DNA of 64,000 bases. Source: Atrina japonica. Its lineage: Eukaryota; Mollusca; Bivalvia; Pterioida; Pinnidae. The notes beneath the pieces were generated by a model. The model saw nothing but the letters and a program-made list of their open reading frames with translations, was not told the origin of the DNA and made no database searches. This document shows positions 21,701 through 29,580 of this stretch, one piece after another; position 1 is the stretch's first letter; each line of letters begins with the position of its first letter. The stretch covers positions 445,001 through 509,000 of the forward strand of contig BROG01000140.1 of assembly GCA_030159075.1 (NCBI GenBank), read 5' to 3'. The translations under genes were made by a program, and so were the position numbers.

Positions 21701-22201
21701 TCGCTGATACGACAGATATCGATTACTGAAAAATCCTTATTTCAATTTTTATGGAAGATGCATGTAATCCAACGAGATCCGCTATTCAGGAAAAACGCTA
21801 CTGCACAGTACTCAGTGGACTTAGCTTTTACTTCCAATTTAATGGCTATTAGGACCTACCAAAATGCTATAACTATGTACCAACCAATAAAATGCTACTT
21901 TGTCGCCGAGACCATTGTTAATATTTCTATCGAGGGCGTTGTAGCATATATTTGTTTTTGCACCCTCCATCCACTTGATGAAGATGGGTCCCTTGTTGAC
22001 ATCAAAGTTGTAACTTAAAAAATCAGCGGTCGGAGGAGATTCCCAATGAAATTGTGCTGCTATTTGTTTCCAAAATCCTGGGGGGTCTTCGACAGACTGT
22101 TTATACATTGACTGATACTGTTCAAAGCTGGATACATGTGCTTCTCTCTTCACCCTCTCTGGAGGGGCGAAGATTATCCCTCTGTCCGTGTCTACATCCA
22201 T
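916..22201 (-). CDS. ACSS2: acetyl-CoA synthetase, cytosolic ACSS2-type (gene span, 3' end off window)
   Basis: AMP-forming ligase: acetate + ATP + CoA gives acetyl-CoA + AMP + PPi, supplying acetyl-CoA for lipid synthesis and protein acetylation. Fifteen exons join in phase: 22201-21885, 20353-20262, 19652-19549, one of 19028-18956 or 18301-18229, 16424-16349, 15074-14951, 13440-13325, 9535-9343, 8811-8678, 7532-7400, 6055-5999, 5187-5104, 4547-4439, 3772-3573, 961-916. They total 1858 coding nt, about 619 residues, against about 700 in vertebrate ACSS2; the missing ~70 residues (including the catalytic-lysine PKTRSGK region) lie left of the window. Visible motifs: [11 protein letters not shown] near residues 299-309, [17 protein letters not shown] with the Trp that limits the pocket to acetate, TGD, and [13 protein letters not shown]. 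The start is the only Met before the conserved N-terminal block, and no mitochondrial presequence is apparent. Exon 4 exists in two versions. Family assignment is secure; ACSS2 rather than ACSS1/3 rests on the N-terminal match NFDVNKG...TNICYN. Confidence 0.95.
1190..1775 (+). mobile_element. non-autonomous element with fold-back head, copy 1
   Basis: Begins with a fold-back (attgtcaatat near 1227 against atattgacaat near 1288). It continues through 'cagagttcaaggttaaagag' and ends near 'gtctatgggagactgctg'. The same order of blocks occurs at 13573-14010, which defines a dispersed family of roughly 450-580 bp without coding potential. Confidence 0.6.
1915..2362 (+). repeat. 65-bp minisatellite, about 7 copies
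   Basis: Unit contains 'cccacataacaacatggaaa' and 'tctcacatactgccctatcc'. Some copies lack the 'ccaaggatcaa' block, giving shorter units. It lies between ACSS2 exons 15 and 14. Confidence 0.92.
2698..3600 (+). repeat. 68-bp minisatellite built from the exon 14 donor junction
   Basis: About 12-13 full or partial units. Read on the minus strand each unit contains the last ~40 bp of ACSS2 exon 14 (TGCACTTACTGCTTTATTAC...), the donor GAG|GTAATA and ~28 bp of intron. The first unit is the real exon end; the rest form the start of the intron. Several units have internal deletions (near 3060-3120 and 3230-3300). Confidence 0.93.
3573..3772 (-). CDS. ACSS2: ACSS2 exon 14 (hinge and C-terminal domain start)
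   Basis: A 200-bp exon with acceptor GTTTTAG and donor GAAGGAG|GTAATA. It encodes [52 protein letters not shown] and [13 protein letters not shown]. It carries the hinge region (TGRIDD) about which the C-terminal domain rotates between half-reactions. Its last ~40 bp and its donor are reiterated in the 68-bp array that follows (2698-3600). Confidence 0.94.
3773..4438. other. ACSS2 intron 13, no feature seen
   Basis: AT-rich intron sequence between exons 13 and 14. I see no repeat array or open frame of interest. Confidence 0.6.
4439..4547 (-). CDS. ACSS2: ACSS2 exon 13
   Basis: A 109-bp exon with acceptor ATGTTTGTAG and donor GATG|GTGAGT. It encodes [20 protein letters not shown] then [12 protein letters not shown], ending at the TGD motif whose Asp binds the ATP ribose. 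It ends in phase 1. Confidence 0.95.
5104..5187 (-). CDS. ACSS2: ACSS2 exon 12
   Basis: An 84-bp exon, phase 0 to 0, with acceptor TTCTTGCAG and donor CTG|GTATGT. It encodes [19 protein letters not shown], ending in GQEGYL; it matches the FPFFGV.P.ILNE.G.E..G...GYL block. Confidence 0.94.
5415..5516 (+). mobile_element. tRNA-like SINE head with flanking inverted repeat
   Basis: A-box-like TAGCTTAGTGG and B-box-like GGTTCCAATCC are spaced as in a tRNA. Outside them, 'acatgtgtgacagggattgg' on the left is the near reverse complement of 'ccaatcccagtctgttacac' on the right. Inference: a tRNA-derived element, not a functional tRNA gene. Confidence 0.5.
5999..6055 (-). CDS. ACSS2: ACSS2 exon 11
   Basis: A 57-bp exon (19 codons, phase 0 to 0) with acceptor TTTGTTACAG and donor GTAAGT. 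It encodes [19 protein letters not shown], almost identical to the family consensus. Confidence 0.95.
6155..6378 (+). repeat. duplicated 'ggtctttatacacaggtggt' block
   Basis: Two to three copies of a ~100-bp unit containing 'gggacagcaaaaaatggtct' and ending 'gctaaagtaggttttactgt'. Similar 'gaccacc' wording is seen at 32761-32940 and 44230-44460, so it may belong to a dispersed family. Confidence 0.6.
6440..6595 (-). mobile_element. tRNA-derived SINE fragment
   Basis: On the minus strand: GGAGCTTCCGTGGCCGAGTGG then TTAGAGCATTGCACTTTG, with a degenerate B box GGTTTGAGCCT further on. The A box TGGCCGAGTGG resembles a Leu/Ser tRNA head. Inside ACSS2 intron 10. Confidence 0.55.
6657..6735. repeat. 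(TA)n microsatellite
   Basis: About 75 bp of TA dinucleotides interrupted by two TG steps. Confidence 0.95.
7400..7532 (-). CDS. ACSS2: ACSS2 exon 10 (acetate-pocket tryptophan)
   Basis: Acceptor TGTTCCTCAG, donor ACG|GTAAGT, 133 bp. It encodes [20 protein letters not shown] and [11 protein letters not shown]. The Trp in FWQTET corresponds to the residue that restricts the acyl pocket to acetate in bacterial Acs. It ends in phase 0 before GGH in exon 11. Confidence 0.95.
7610..8515 (+). repeat. ~17-20-bp degenerate minisatellite
   Basis: Dozens of units of 'ctgatctgtcaatatgac' and 'cctggtctgtcaatat', with a higher-order pattern of a ~180-bp block repeated near 7900-8340. In ACSS2 intron 9. 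Confidence 0.9.
8678..8811 (-). CDS. ACSS2: ACSS2 exon 9
   Basis: Acceptor TTGCCTCAG, donor ACAAA|GTGAGT, 134 bp. It encodes [20 protein letters not shown] then [20 protein letters not shown], a close match to the family segment [29 protein letters not shown]. It ends in phase 2. Confidence 0.95.
9343..9535 (-). CDS. ACSS2: ACSS2 exon 8 (ATP-binding P-loop)
   Basis: Acceptor GTATTTTAG, donor ATTATT|GTAAGT, 193 bp. It encodes [20 protein letters not shown], then [26 protein letters not shown] and YGPLNNGAT. This is the signature A3 loop plus the W(I/V)TGH acetate and ATP pocket of acetyl-CoA synthetases. Residues that run on past the donor in the open frame are intronic. Confidence 0.96.
9536..10785. 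other. ACSS2 intron 7, proximal part, nothing recognised
   Basis: Mixed-composition intron. Short open frames on both strands here lack family matches and cross no convincing splice pair. It ends in the 17-bp array. Confidence 0.5.
10795..11915 (+). repeat. 17-bp minisatellite, about 60 copies
   Basis: Unit 'taggaagtaccaggtaa' with variants (gaggtacc, gaaagtacc, gaagtaac). Because 17 is not a multiple of 3, three units give a 17-residue pseudo-peptide period open in several minus frames. In ACSS2 intron 7. Confidence 0.96.
12330..12905 (+). mobile_element. dispersed non-autonomous element family Z
   Basis: Internal ~130-bp repeats of 'aaggtcactaggtcaaaagt' and 'caaggtaccaaatgaaagct', then a GAC-rich stretch (gacgccgccgacaacgacaa) and a hairpin-like end 'tagctctcaagactttcgtc' with 'ctggcgagtgaaaa'. 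This form of ending is shared with the segment near 26065-26095. No coding capacity. Confidence 0.65.
13325..13440 (-). CDS. ACSS2: ACSS2 exon 7
   Basis: Acceptor AATTTCAG, donor ACGAG|GTAAGT, 116 bp. It encodes [17 protein letters not shown], then [11 protein letters not shown], the strand leading into the phosphate-binding loop. The Ser of YTSGSTG is split AG|T with exon 8. Confidence 0.95.
13573..14010 (+). mobile_element. non-autonomous element with fold-back head, copy 2
   Basis: Opens with a ~55-bp inverted repeat (13573-13628 against about 13678-13731): 'gaacgcttgtcagagtg' pairs with 'cactttgacaagtgttc'. It then runs through 'agttcaaggtaaaacag' to 'cagtctatgggagactgctg'. Same family as 1190-1775. 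In ACSS2 intron 6. Confidence 0.65.
14860..14950 (+). repeat. short 'tgtttgttgttaattacctt' repeat
   Basis: Four units of ~25-29 bp directly abutting the exon 6 donor. On the minus strand each carries a GTAATT-like copy of the donor (AAG|GTAATTACC). Confidence 0.7.
14951..15074 (-). CDS. ACSS2: ACSS2 exon 6
   Basis: Acceptor ATTTTTACAG, donor GTAATT, 124 bp. It encodes [20 protein letters not shown], then a low-conservation Asn/Ser-rich linker, then KRPTSQIK, matching the VRCCIVVKHL region of ACSS2 and its variable linker. The sequence around the acceptor is present three times in the upstream intron (15075-15220). Confidence 0.9.
15075..15222 (+). repeat. ~52-bp repeat carrying the exon 6 acceptor, 3 copies
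   Basis: Unit 'cactgtaaaaataattacat' followed by 'caacttttctcaaacgcttg'. On the minus strand each unit has ATTTTTACAGTG, the same acceptor as ACSS2 exon 6. Confidence 0.85.
15715..16225 (+). repeat. 39-bp minisatellite, about 13 copies
   Basis: Unit 'gactattacctatagacaca' + 'cctgtagtcttattttaga'. In ACSS2 intron 5. Copies differ at a few positions. Confidence 0.94.
16349..16424 (-). CDS. ACSS2: ACSS2 exon 5
   Basis: Acceptor CTGTTGTAG, donor GTTAGT, 76 bp. It completes the Asp codon split from exon 4 and reads [20 protein letters not shown] then DICSK. This corresponds to the family segment (D/E)...RG.K...LK..AD.A that includes CoA-contacting basic residues. It ends in phase 2. Confidence 0.92.
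16425..18228. other. ACSS2 intron 4, largely featureless
   Basis: AT-rich intron with a truncated SINE tail at 17716-17886 and otherwise no repeat or frame that I can interpret. Confidence 0.55.
17716..17886 (-). mobile_element. SINE family C, truncated 3' part
   Basis: Shares 'ttgtttaatgtcccactcaa', 'catatggagacgtcacc', 'gggcttcaaattttggccta' and 'cctactgtgac' with the longer copies at 22908-23188 and 36296-36571. The tRNA-like head is missing. Confidence 0.75.
18229..18301 (-). CDS. ACSS2: ACSS2 exon 4b (alternative, canonical-like version)
   Basis: A 73-bp exon with acceptor TTTTTTTCTAG (a strong pyrimidine tract) and donor GCAG|GTTTGT, phase 0 to phase 1. It encodes [16 protein letters not shown] and ends AVLTA, close to the family consensus. 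It is a tandem duplicate of 4a with independent splice signals and an intact frame. Either version joins exon 5 to restore the Asp of DGVWRG. Confidence 0.92.
18356..18508 (+). repeat. ~77-bp direct duplication
   Basis: 'ataaataattcaaagta' ... 'actaaatgacaacaaactgc' 'cacttggt' occurs twice in tandem between alternative exons 4a and 4b. Confidence 0.8.
18956..19028 (-). CDS. ACSS2: ACSS2 exon 4a (alternative, divergent version)
   Basis: A 73-bp exon from phase 0 to phase 1. The acceptor ends ACCACAAG with only a modest pyrimidine tract; the donor is GCAG|GTTAGA. It encodes [14 protein letters not shown] and ends SIMIIA. It has the same length, phase and homology as exon 4b about 730 bp downstream. 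Including both would add 146 bp and shift the frame, so they should be alternatives. This version departs more from the usual family pattern (FGGFSSEALADRI.D.....ITAD) than 4b. The FAGF stretch corresponds to the loop near the CoA nucleotide in bacterial Acs structures, as I recall them. Confidence 0.85.
19549..19652 (-). CDS. ACSS2: ACSS2 exon 3
   Basis: The acceptor follows TTTCAG and the donor is GTAAGT; 104 bp from phase 1 to phase 0. It encodes [20 protein letters not shown] then [15 protein letters not shown], the conserved nucleotide-binding-fold segment just before the FAGFSS block. A 72-bp tandem array lies upstream in intron 2. Confidence 0.94.
19706..20150 (+). repeat. 72-bp minisatellite with internal inverted repeat, 6 copies
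   Basis: Unit 'caatagacaagtgagtgaca' 'aggcctctaaatagtcacat' 'cactcactacatcaagctaa' 'ggcagcagtata'. GTGAGTGA and TCACTCAC in each unit can form a stem. In ACSS2 intron 2. Confidence 0.95.
20262..20353 (-). CDS. ACSS2: ACSS2 exon 2
   Basis: Acceptor TTTTTTCAG, donor GTAAAT, 92 bp. The exon completes the split Trp and reads [20 protein letters not shown], then QFANVLKKL, matching the AMP-binding domain start (human-type EGNEP...QLL..VCQFSNVL). It ends in phase 1. It is too short to stand out as an open frame. Confidence 0.93.
20625..21131. mobile_element. mariner-type MITE, 507 bp, TA target duplication
   Basis: Ends CAGTCATGGGACATATATAT and its near-perfect complement ATATATATGTCCCATGGCTG, flanked by TA on both sides (20623-20624, 21132-21133). 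The inverted repeats extend ~75 bp, through 'tcttctttgttttatat' and 'aaccaacaattttt'. No transposase. Located in ACSS2 intron 1. Confidence 0.82.
21885..22201 (-). CDS. ACSS2: ACSS2 exon 1 (start codon and N-terminal domain)
   Basis: The ATG is at 22201-22199. The exon encodes 105 residues plus 2 nt, including [26 protein letters not shown] and GDKVAFYW, all typical of the ACSS2 N-terminal region. The donor is TATTG|GTTGGT, so the final Trp codon is split TG|G with exon 2. The open frame runs on to 21839, but those residues have no family match and are intronic. Confidence 0.93.
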
Positions 22202-22388
22202 TTCTACCTTCGTGTATCTACCCTGTTTATCAGTTAACCCACGCGTTCGCGAAATTGCCGGTATAAGGATAATGTAAAATTTAAAACCAATTCCGTCTCA
22301 ACACCACCGGAATACACAAAGGGGACGGATTGGAAGTTTCTAAAGTTGGGGTTGGCCGGTATTGACAAAAATATTTATATTGTAACAG

Positions 22389-22419
22389 AGACATACATAA
22401 CACCGTGTTATGTATGTCT
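22389..22419. promoter_or_regulatory. 31-nt perfect palindrome upstream of ACSS2
   Basis: AGACATACATAACAC and its exact reverse complement GTGTTATGTATGTCT are separated by a single C, about 190 nt upstream of the ATG. It could be a dimer-binding site, an RNA hairpin in a 5' UTR, or neutral. Function unknown. Confidence 0.5.
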
Positions 22420-22537
22420 TTTGTTGTGATTAGTGACACTGTAAAAAGAACCAAAAAAATAATAAATGAATAAACATTAAACATTCGACTTGGATAAGTT
22501 AGACTGAACAAATTTTGTTTTATGCAGACGGAATTAT

Positions 22538-22541
<4 letters not shown>

Positions 22542-22625
<84 letters not shown>
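22542..22625. repeat. (CT)42 microsatellite
   Basis: 84 bp of pure CT, which reads as (GA)n in the direction of ACSS2 transcription, about 340 nt upstream of its ATG. GA repeats can act as GAGA-type promoter elements, but here that is only possible. Confidence 0.97.
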
Positions 22626-22628
<3 letters not shown>

Positions 22629-22907
22629 CGCTGTGCTGGTATCAGCTAATCATGAGTTCGAATGACCTGTCAGCGTTTATTTAGTAGGCCTACTAAACTG
22701 CATGGGTAAGTTTGTAAACTTCTTAAGTTTCGCCCAGCGATAATTCAATATGATATTGGCTTTTGGGGGGTGGTGTTTTGTTTTTTTGGTTTCTGTTTTG
22801 TTGTTGTCGTTGTTGTTGTTGTTTCTGATTTTGTTTTCTTTTTTATTATTTATTATCTGATATTTGGAATTCCATGATGCCCCTATATTCATCAAAAGGA
22901 GTCATAA

Positions 22908-23188
22908 GTTTGTTTGTTTATTTATTGTTGTTTAATGTCTTACTCAAGAATATTTCACTCATATGGAGACGTCACCAAATGCGAGTGAAGGGCTTCAAAT
23001 TTTGGCCTATGCTCGTCACTTACGGCCATTGAGCAGCGAGGGTTCTTTAACGTGCAGACACCTACTGTGACATAGGACCTCGGTTTTTACTGTCTCAGTC
23101 CGAAGGGCAGGAAACTAACTTGCCGCCGGCTGGACTCGAACTCACAACCTTTCGATCAAGAATCGAGCGCGCTACCGACTGAGTCACA
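22908..23188 (-). mobile_element. tRNA-derived SINE family C, near full length
   Basis: On the minus strand the head carries A box TGACTCAGTCGG and B box GAGTTCGAGTCC, then a conserved body ('cacctactgtgac', 'gccattgagcag', 'gaagggcttcaaattttgg', 'gacgtctccatatgagtga' in either orientation) and a 3' tail of AAC/AAAT repeats. Better preserved than the copy at 17716. Intergenic. Confidence 0.85.
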
Positions 23189-24165
23189 AGTTTGTTACAC
23201 ACGCGATAATCGGGATGTTATATATATAATTATGTGCGTGTGTGTGTGTGTTCCTAAAATAATTTGTCACGCTATGACGTTGAGATCCATCTACCATAAT
23301 TATGGTGTCTTGAGCAATGTGACTTTTGACAAAAACAAACGCGCGCTATAGACGTACAGGATACGGATAAGTGCATGTTTCCTTTTGCTGAGATATAGAA
23401 AACACAAAACAATTTTTACTGAAAAATTTTACTCACTTTAACAAGACTGCAGTTATACGTCTGTTGTTTAACATGTTACACATGTACAAGTATTTTAAAA
23501 TCGTTTACCAGCTTAAAAGAAACTGAATACTAGCGCTCATAATGACCCAATGTAGTGGGTTCAAGGACCGAAATAAATTAAATGTAAAAAGAACTTGCAT
23601 GTTAAAAATATTTTGTATTTTTACCTGGACAAAATGCAACGCTTGGCAGGCCTTTAACAATGGGACATTTAATATGGCCCCGGTTTATTTGGTGACTAGA
23701 CCATGCTTTTGAAATAATAATAATGGGATATTACATCAGATAGCTGAAATTACAGTTTCAGTTTAAAACTGGTTTGATTTTAAGTGTGTAGGTACAAACA
23801 TGCTTATGAGTTATCGGAAAAGAGAAATCAGTACGTAACAGTTAGCGAGTTTCGGTAGGTAATATTCATCGTATACGGGTCTATGAAGACCTGTACATAA
23901 TAGTAAAAAAAAGTTTACCCCATTCGTTATGTAAAAGAAAAATATATCTACCATGGATGTCATTGGATAAACGTAGCTAAGTTCATAAGACAGCATTTAA
24001 GAAACACTGAGAAGATCGAACAGCACCAACTTCTGGGATATACAGAAGTGGGATCAGGTGTATGGAAGGCGTAATCTGGAGTAAGCCCCAGTGCCGATCT
24101 GTCGCATCCAACGAAACTCTGTAGTTAATTATTCATAAAAAAAATAGGAACACATGGGATAAACA
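23189..24165. other. intergenic, nothing recognised
   Basis: A short (TG)n near 23235-23250; otherwise no frame, RNA or repeat that I can support. Confidence 0.5.
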
Positions 24166-24169
24166 ACTT

Positions 24170-24725
24170 GAAATATAGCGGCCCACAAACACAGTTAAAC
24201 ATTTGGACAAAACTGGTAATATATGGGATAAACGACTTGAAATATCTCTGTGTACAAACACAGTTAAGCATTTAGATCAAAACTTGCAATACATAGGATA
24301 AATGACTTGAAATATATGTGTCCACAAAAACAGTTTAACATTTAGACCAAAACTTGCAATACATAGGATAAACGACTTGAAAAACACAGTAAACTGGCAA
24401 TGTATGTGATAAACTTTAGACCAAAACTTGCAATACATAGGATAAATGACTTGAAATATATCTGTCCACAAACACAGTTAAATATTTAGACCAAAACTGC
24501 CAATACATGTGATAAACTTTAGACCAAAATTGCCAATACATGTGATAAACTTTAGACCAAAACTGCCAATACATGTGATAAACTTTAGACCAAAACTGCC
24601 AATACATGTGATAAACTTTAGACCAAAACTGGCAATACATGGGATAAACGACTTGAAATATATCTGTCCACAAACACAGTCAAGAATTAAGAACAAATCT
24701 ATACGGGATAAATGGCTTGAAATAT
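24170..24725 (+). repeat. 33-bp minisatellite and ~90-bp higher-order units
   Basis: Core 'aaactttagaccaaaactgc' 'caatacatgtgat' in pure tandem at 24480-24640, flanked by longer units carrying 'cgacttgaaatatatctgtc' 'cacaaacacagtta'. Confidence 0.92.
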
Positions 24726-25625
24726 ATATGACTGTTTTATTTTATTCTATTTGGGAGGGATATGATATACTGATCGACTGGTGGAATTAAAAGGAAGACC
24801 ACGGAGTCTTATTTCCTTTGAAAACTCGCACCCCCTAATCCACTAGTCTAGGTCCCGTATAGTATGGTGTCGTATATGGCTGGATCGTCCTGGGATATCG
24901 TAATCATCTTCAAATTCAGTTAGATGCCTAGATGCTTTTTCAAATAATTTTTATACACTTTGTACAAAATCTGACTTGAAATGCACTGAGAAACACGACA
25001 TTTCACATTGACAATATAGTAGTATTTACTCTCTTTAATTTACAATATCCAATGCCGAATTGGTCACACGAGGCAAACTTACAATCAATAACATTTTCTA
25101 TTAGAAAATATTTTCGTATCTAAGTATCTTGTTTAATCCCGACTTGATTTATAATTGTGGAATACTTGTAAAAAACAGCATACTTGACTGATTAATGTGT
25201 TACCTGAACATAAAGGCTTTTTGCTAGCAGATACTAAATCTAATGGTATAAGGCAGCGATAAGTCAATAAAACCAGTAGCTCGCAATTAAATTTAAACAG
25301 TCGCTCCTATCTGTGCGCCTTATGTCATTTTGAGAGTATATTTCCGCCTACCAGTCAATATGTTTAATCCAAACCAGGTTTGTCAGCTATCAACAAGTGG
25401 CTGTCATATTTTTTTAATTTGCAATTAGATGAAACTTTTTATTCTACCCTGTGCAGTCGGTTTATAGACAAAATATCCACATCTAGACATGTACATGTAG
25501 GTTGAGTAGTTTTAAGTTACAAATTGATATTATTTCAATGAATTACGCCATCCTACGCGACAGTAACAAAACCGAATGTATCTATAAACATGGTGTAGCC
25601 TACTTATGGTATATCAATTGGTTGG
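24726..25625. other. intergenic, nothing recognised
   Basis: AT-rich, apparently single-copy. No coding or RNA feature seen. Confidence 0.5.
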
Positions 25626-25629
25626 GTAG

Positions 25630-26095
25630 GTTTTTTAGATTAAGATTTTGAAAGTTTAACCAATCAGGAGCTAAATATTAAAATTTCAGTGATAGCGGTC
25701 ATCATGGATTTTGGTCGCAATCAAAAGAATATTGAAACAGTACTACAAGAGGATCATTCCTGTAAAAGAACGACTCCATTACCCTTGTTGTTTCTGACTA
25801 AAAAACGAGGAAGAAGTTGTTTGATATTTAAACCAATCGGATAGCATTTTTGGAATTGTCAGACACATTGGATTTTGAAGCAGCACCAAATAAACAAAAC
25901 TGAAACATACATACACATTCCTGCCAAATTTGGTCCCAATCGATCAAGAGGTTTCTAGTAAGAAGAACGACTTTTTAACCAATCAGAATGCATATTTGCC
26001 ATAGTGGCAATATTGAAACGGCACTACTGAACAAACCTGATTGCAAAGTGATTACAATAACTCACATGAGCCTTTGCCTATGGCGAGTCAAAATA
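25630..26095 (+). mobile_element. possible non-autonomous element with hairpin-like end
   Basis: Internal repeated phrases ('aaccaatcagga', 'aaccaatcggat', 'aaccaatcagaa', 'gaacgact') and an end 'aactcacatgagcctttgcc' 'tatggcgagt' like that of the 12330-12905 element. Family assignment is tentative. Confidence 0.45.
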
Positions 26096-26229
26096 ATATA
26101 TCCATGTATCTCATGTGTCATTAAAAAGCAAAACTACATCAAATGATCGAGTCTTGTCTTCAAAGCAATAAATATTGTTTTTATTTTAGGTATTTTTCAT
26201 GACCGCAAAGGCCAAGTGAGCTACAGATC

Positions 26230-28555
26230 ATCATCATTCTACAGTGTACCCAGGGAAAGATGAGCCTACAATGTACTCAGGATAAGATCATCAGAAAATA
26301 TATCACTAACCTACAATGTACCCCAAAAAATGACCATCAGGCTACAATGTACCCCAAAAAATGACCATCAGGCTACAATGTACCCAGGATAAGATCATCA
26401 GAAAATATATCACTAACCTACAATGTACCCCAAAAAATGATCATCAGGCTACAATGTACCCCCAAAAATGACCATCAGGCTACAATGTACCCAGGATAAG
26501 ATCATCAGAAAATATATCACTAACCTACAATGTACCCCAAAAATGATCATCAGGCTACAATGTACCCCAAAAAATGATCATCAGGCTACAATGTACCCCA
26601 AAAAATGACCATCAGGCTACAATGTACCCCAAAAAATGACCATCAGGCTACAATGTACCCCAAAAAATGACCATCAGGCTACAATGTACCCCAAAAAATG
26701 ACCATCAGGCTACAATGTACCCCAAAAAATGATCATCAGGCTACAATGTACCCCAAAAAAATGACCATCAGGCTACAATGTACCCCAAAAATGATCATCA
26801 GGCTACAATGTACCCCAAAAAATGACCATCAGGCTACAATGTACCCCAAAAATGATCATCAGGCTACAATGTACCCCAAAAAATGATCATCAGGCTACAA
26901 TGTACCCCCAAAAAATGATCATCAGGCTACAATGTACCCCAAAAAATGACCATCAGGCTACAATGTACCCAGGATAAGATCATCAGAAAATATATCACTA
27001 ACCTACAATGTACCCCAAAAAATGACCATCAGGCTACAATGTACCCAGGATAAGATCATCAGAAAATATATCACTAACCTACAATGTACCCCAAAAAATG
27101 ATCATCATCCTACAATGTACCCAGGATAAGATCATCAGAAAATATATCACTAACCTACAATGTACCCCAAAAAATGATCATCAGCCTACAATGTACCCAG
27201 GATAAGATCATCAGAAAATATATCACTAACCTACAATGTACCCCAAAAAATGACCATCAGGCTACAATGTACCCAGGATAAGATCATCAGAAAATATATC
27301 ACTAACCTACAATGTACCCCAAAAAATGACCATCAGGCTACAATGTACCCAGGATAAGATCATCAGAAAATATATCACTAACCTACAATGTACCCCAAAA
27401 AATGATCATCATCCTACAATGTACCCAGGATAAGATCATCAGAAAATATATCACTAACCTACAATGTACCCCAAAAAATGATCATCAGCCTACAATGTAC
27501 CCAGGATAAGATCATCAGAAAATATATCACTAACCTACAATGTACCCCAAAAAATGACCATCAGGCTACAATGTACCCAGGATAAGATCATCAGAAAATA
27601 TATCACTAACCTACAATGTACCCAAAAAATGATCATCAGGCTACAATGTACCCAGGATAATGATCATCAGAAAATATATCACTAACCTACAATGTACCCC
27701 CAAAAATGATCATCATCCTACAATGTACCCCAGGATAAGATCATCAGAAAATATATCACTAACCTACAATGTACCCCAAAAAATGATCATCAGCCTACAA
27801 TGTACCCAGGATAAGATCATCAGAAAATATATCACTAACCTACAATGTACCCCAAAAAATGACCATCAGGCTACAATGTACCCAGGATAAGATCATCAGA
27901 AAATATATCACTAACCTACAATGTACCCCAAAAAATGACCATCAGGCTACAATGTACCCAGGATAAGATCATCAGAAAATATATCACTAACCTACAATGT
28001 ACCCCAAAAAATGACCATCAGGCTACAATGTACCCCCAAAAATGACCATCAGGCTACAATGTACCCCAAAAAATGATCATCAGGCTACAATGTACCCAGG
28101 AACAGATGAGCCTACAAAGTACTTAAGATAGGATCATCAGCCTACAATTTACCCACAAAAAATATCACTGGCTAACAATGTACCCAAGAAATGATCATCA
28201 GCCTACAATGTACCCAGGAAACTGTCATCAGCCCTCAATGTACACAGGAAACCATCACCAGACAATAATTTACCCAGGAAACCATCATCAGGCAACAATG
28301 TACCCAAGAAACCATCATCAGGCTACAAACTACCCAGGAAACAATCATCAGCCTACAATGTACCCAGGAAACCATCATAAGCCTACAATGTACCCAGGAA
28401 ACTATCATCAGCCTACAATTTACCCAGGAAACCATCATAAGCCTACAATTTACCCAGGAAACCATCATCAGCCTACAATTTACCCAGGAAACCATCATCA
28501 GCCTGCAATTTACCTAGGAAACCATCATCAACCTACAGTTTAACCAGGATTAGAG
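26230..28555 (+). repeat. 2.3-kb satellite with 31-bp and 76-bp higher-order units
   Basis: Basic 31-bp unit 'ccatcaggctacaatgtacc' 'ccaaaaaatga' is tandem at 26540-26960. Elsewhere it alternates with 'caggataagatcatcagaaa' 'atatatcactaacc' as a 76-bp unit (26960-28010). From 28180 a 30-bp variant 'gaaaccatcatcagcctaca' 'atttacccag' takes over. Intergenic. Confidence 0.96.
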
Positions 28556-28559
28556 TATC

Positions 28560-28965
28560 AGGATGTCACAGCTGCAAACTTCCCATCATCATCACCATTA
28601 CTTCCAGCAGGACTCAAACATGTGCTGACTCAACAAAACAAAACATAAACAAGAAGATAATGATTAAGTATATTGTTTATTATCCAAATGCTTATATCAC
28701 AAACTCAAACTCATTTAAATGTAGTATGCATGAGGTATGTCAATTCAAACTTTTTAATATAAAATTTTTCACTTAGATCATTTCTTTAAATACTTAAAGT
28801 GCTGTTGATGTCCAAAGGGAACAAATTTTAAAAATTTAACACAATCTGTAACATATGGCTAGGATAAACAATGTGGAGGTAACAATAGATGAACATAAAT
28901 GTGGTATCAAAAGGAGTTACAGATGTATGTATATTTCTTGATACAGAGGTATATACATTTGGATT
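28560..28965. other. intergenic, nothing recognised
   Basis: AT-rich spacer between two arrays, without frames or structure of note. Confidence 0.5.
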
Positions 28966-28971
28966 GCAGTG

Positions 28972-29580
28972 GTCAGAATCTAGTTTCATATTATGTCAGC
29001 TGGGGTAACATTTGAGTACTCTGTGGTTTTAGTCAGAATCTAGTGTCATATTATGTTAGCTGGCGTAACATTTGAGTACTTTGTGGTTTTAGTCAGAATC
29101 TAGTGTCATATTATGTCAGCTGGGGTAACATTTGAGTACTTTGTGGTTTTAGTCAGAATCTAGTGTCATATTATGTCAGCTGGGGTAACATTTGAGTACT
29201 TTGTGGTTTTAGTCAGAATTTAGAGTCATATTATGTTAGCTGGAGTAACAATTGAGTACTTGGTGGTTTTAGTTAGAATCTAGAGTCATATTATGTCAGC
29301 TGGGGTAACATTTGAGTACTCCATGGTAATAGTCAGAATCTAGTGTCATATTATGTCAATCGGTGTGACATTTGAGTACTCTGTGGTAATAGTCAGAATC
29401 TAATGTCATAATATGTCAGCTGATGTGACATTTGAGTACTCCGTGGTAATAGTCAGAATCTAATGTCATATTATGTCAATCGGTGTGACATTTGAGTACT
29501 CCGTGGTAATAGTCAGAATCTAAATTCAGATTCTGTCAGCAAAGTATGACATTTGAGTTTTCTGTGCTTTTAGTCAGACC
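28972..29580 (+). repeat. 60-bp minisatellite, 10 copies
   Basis: Unit 'agtcagaatctagtgtcata' 'ttatgtcagctggggtaaca' 'tttgagtactttgtggtttt'. The register is very regular, with gradual divergence toward the right-hand end. Confidence 0.96.

Noticed and set aside
28178..28543. 121-codon frame with NHHQPTIYPG-like decapeptide repeats
   Set aside because: 30-bp satellite units; the opposite strand is open too. Not a repeat-protein gene by any independent sign.
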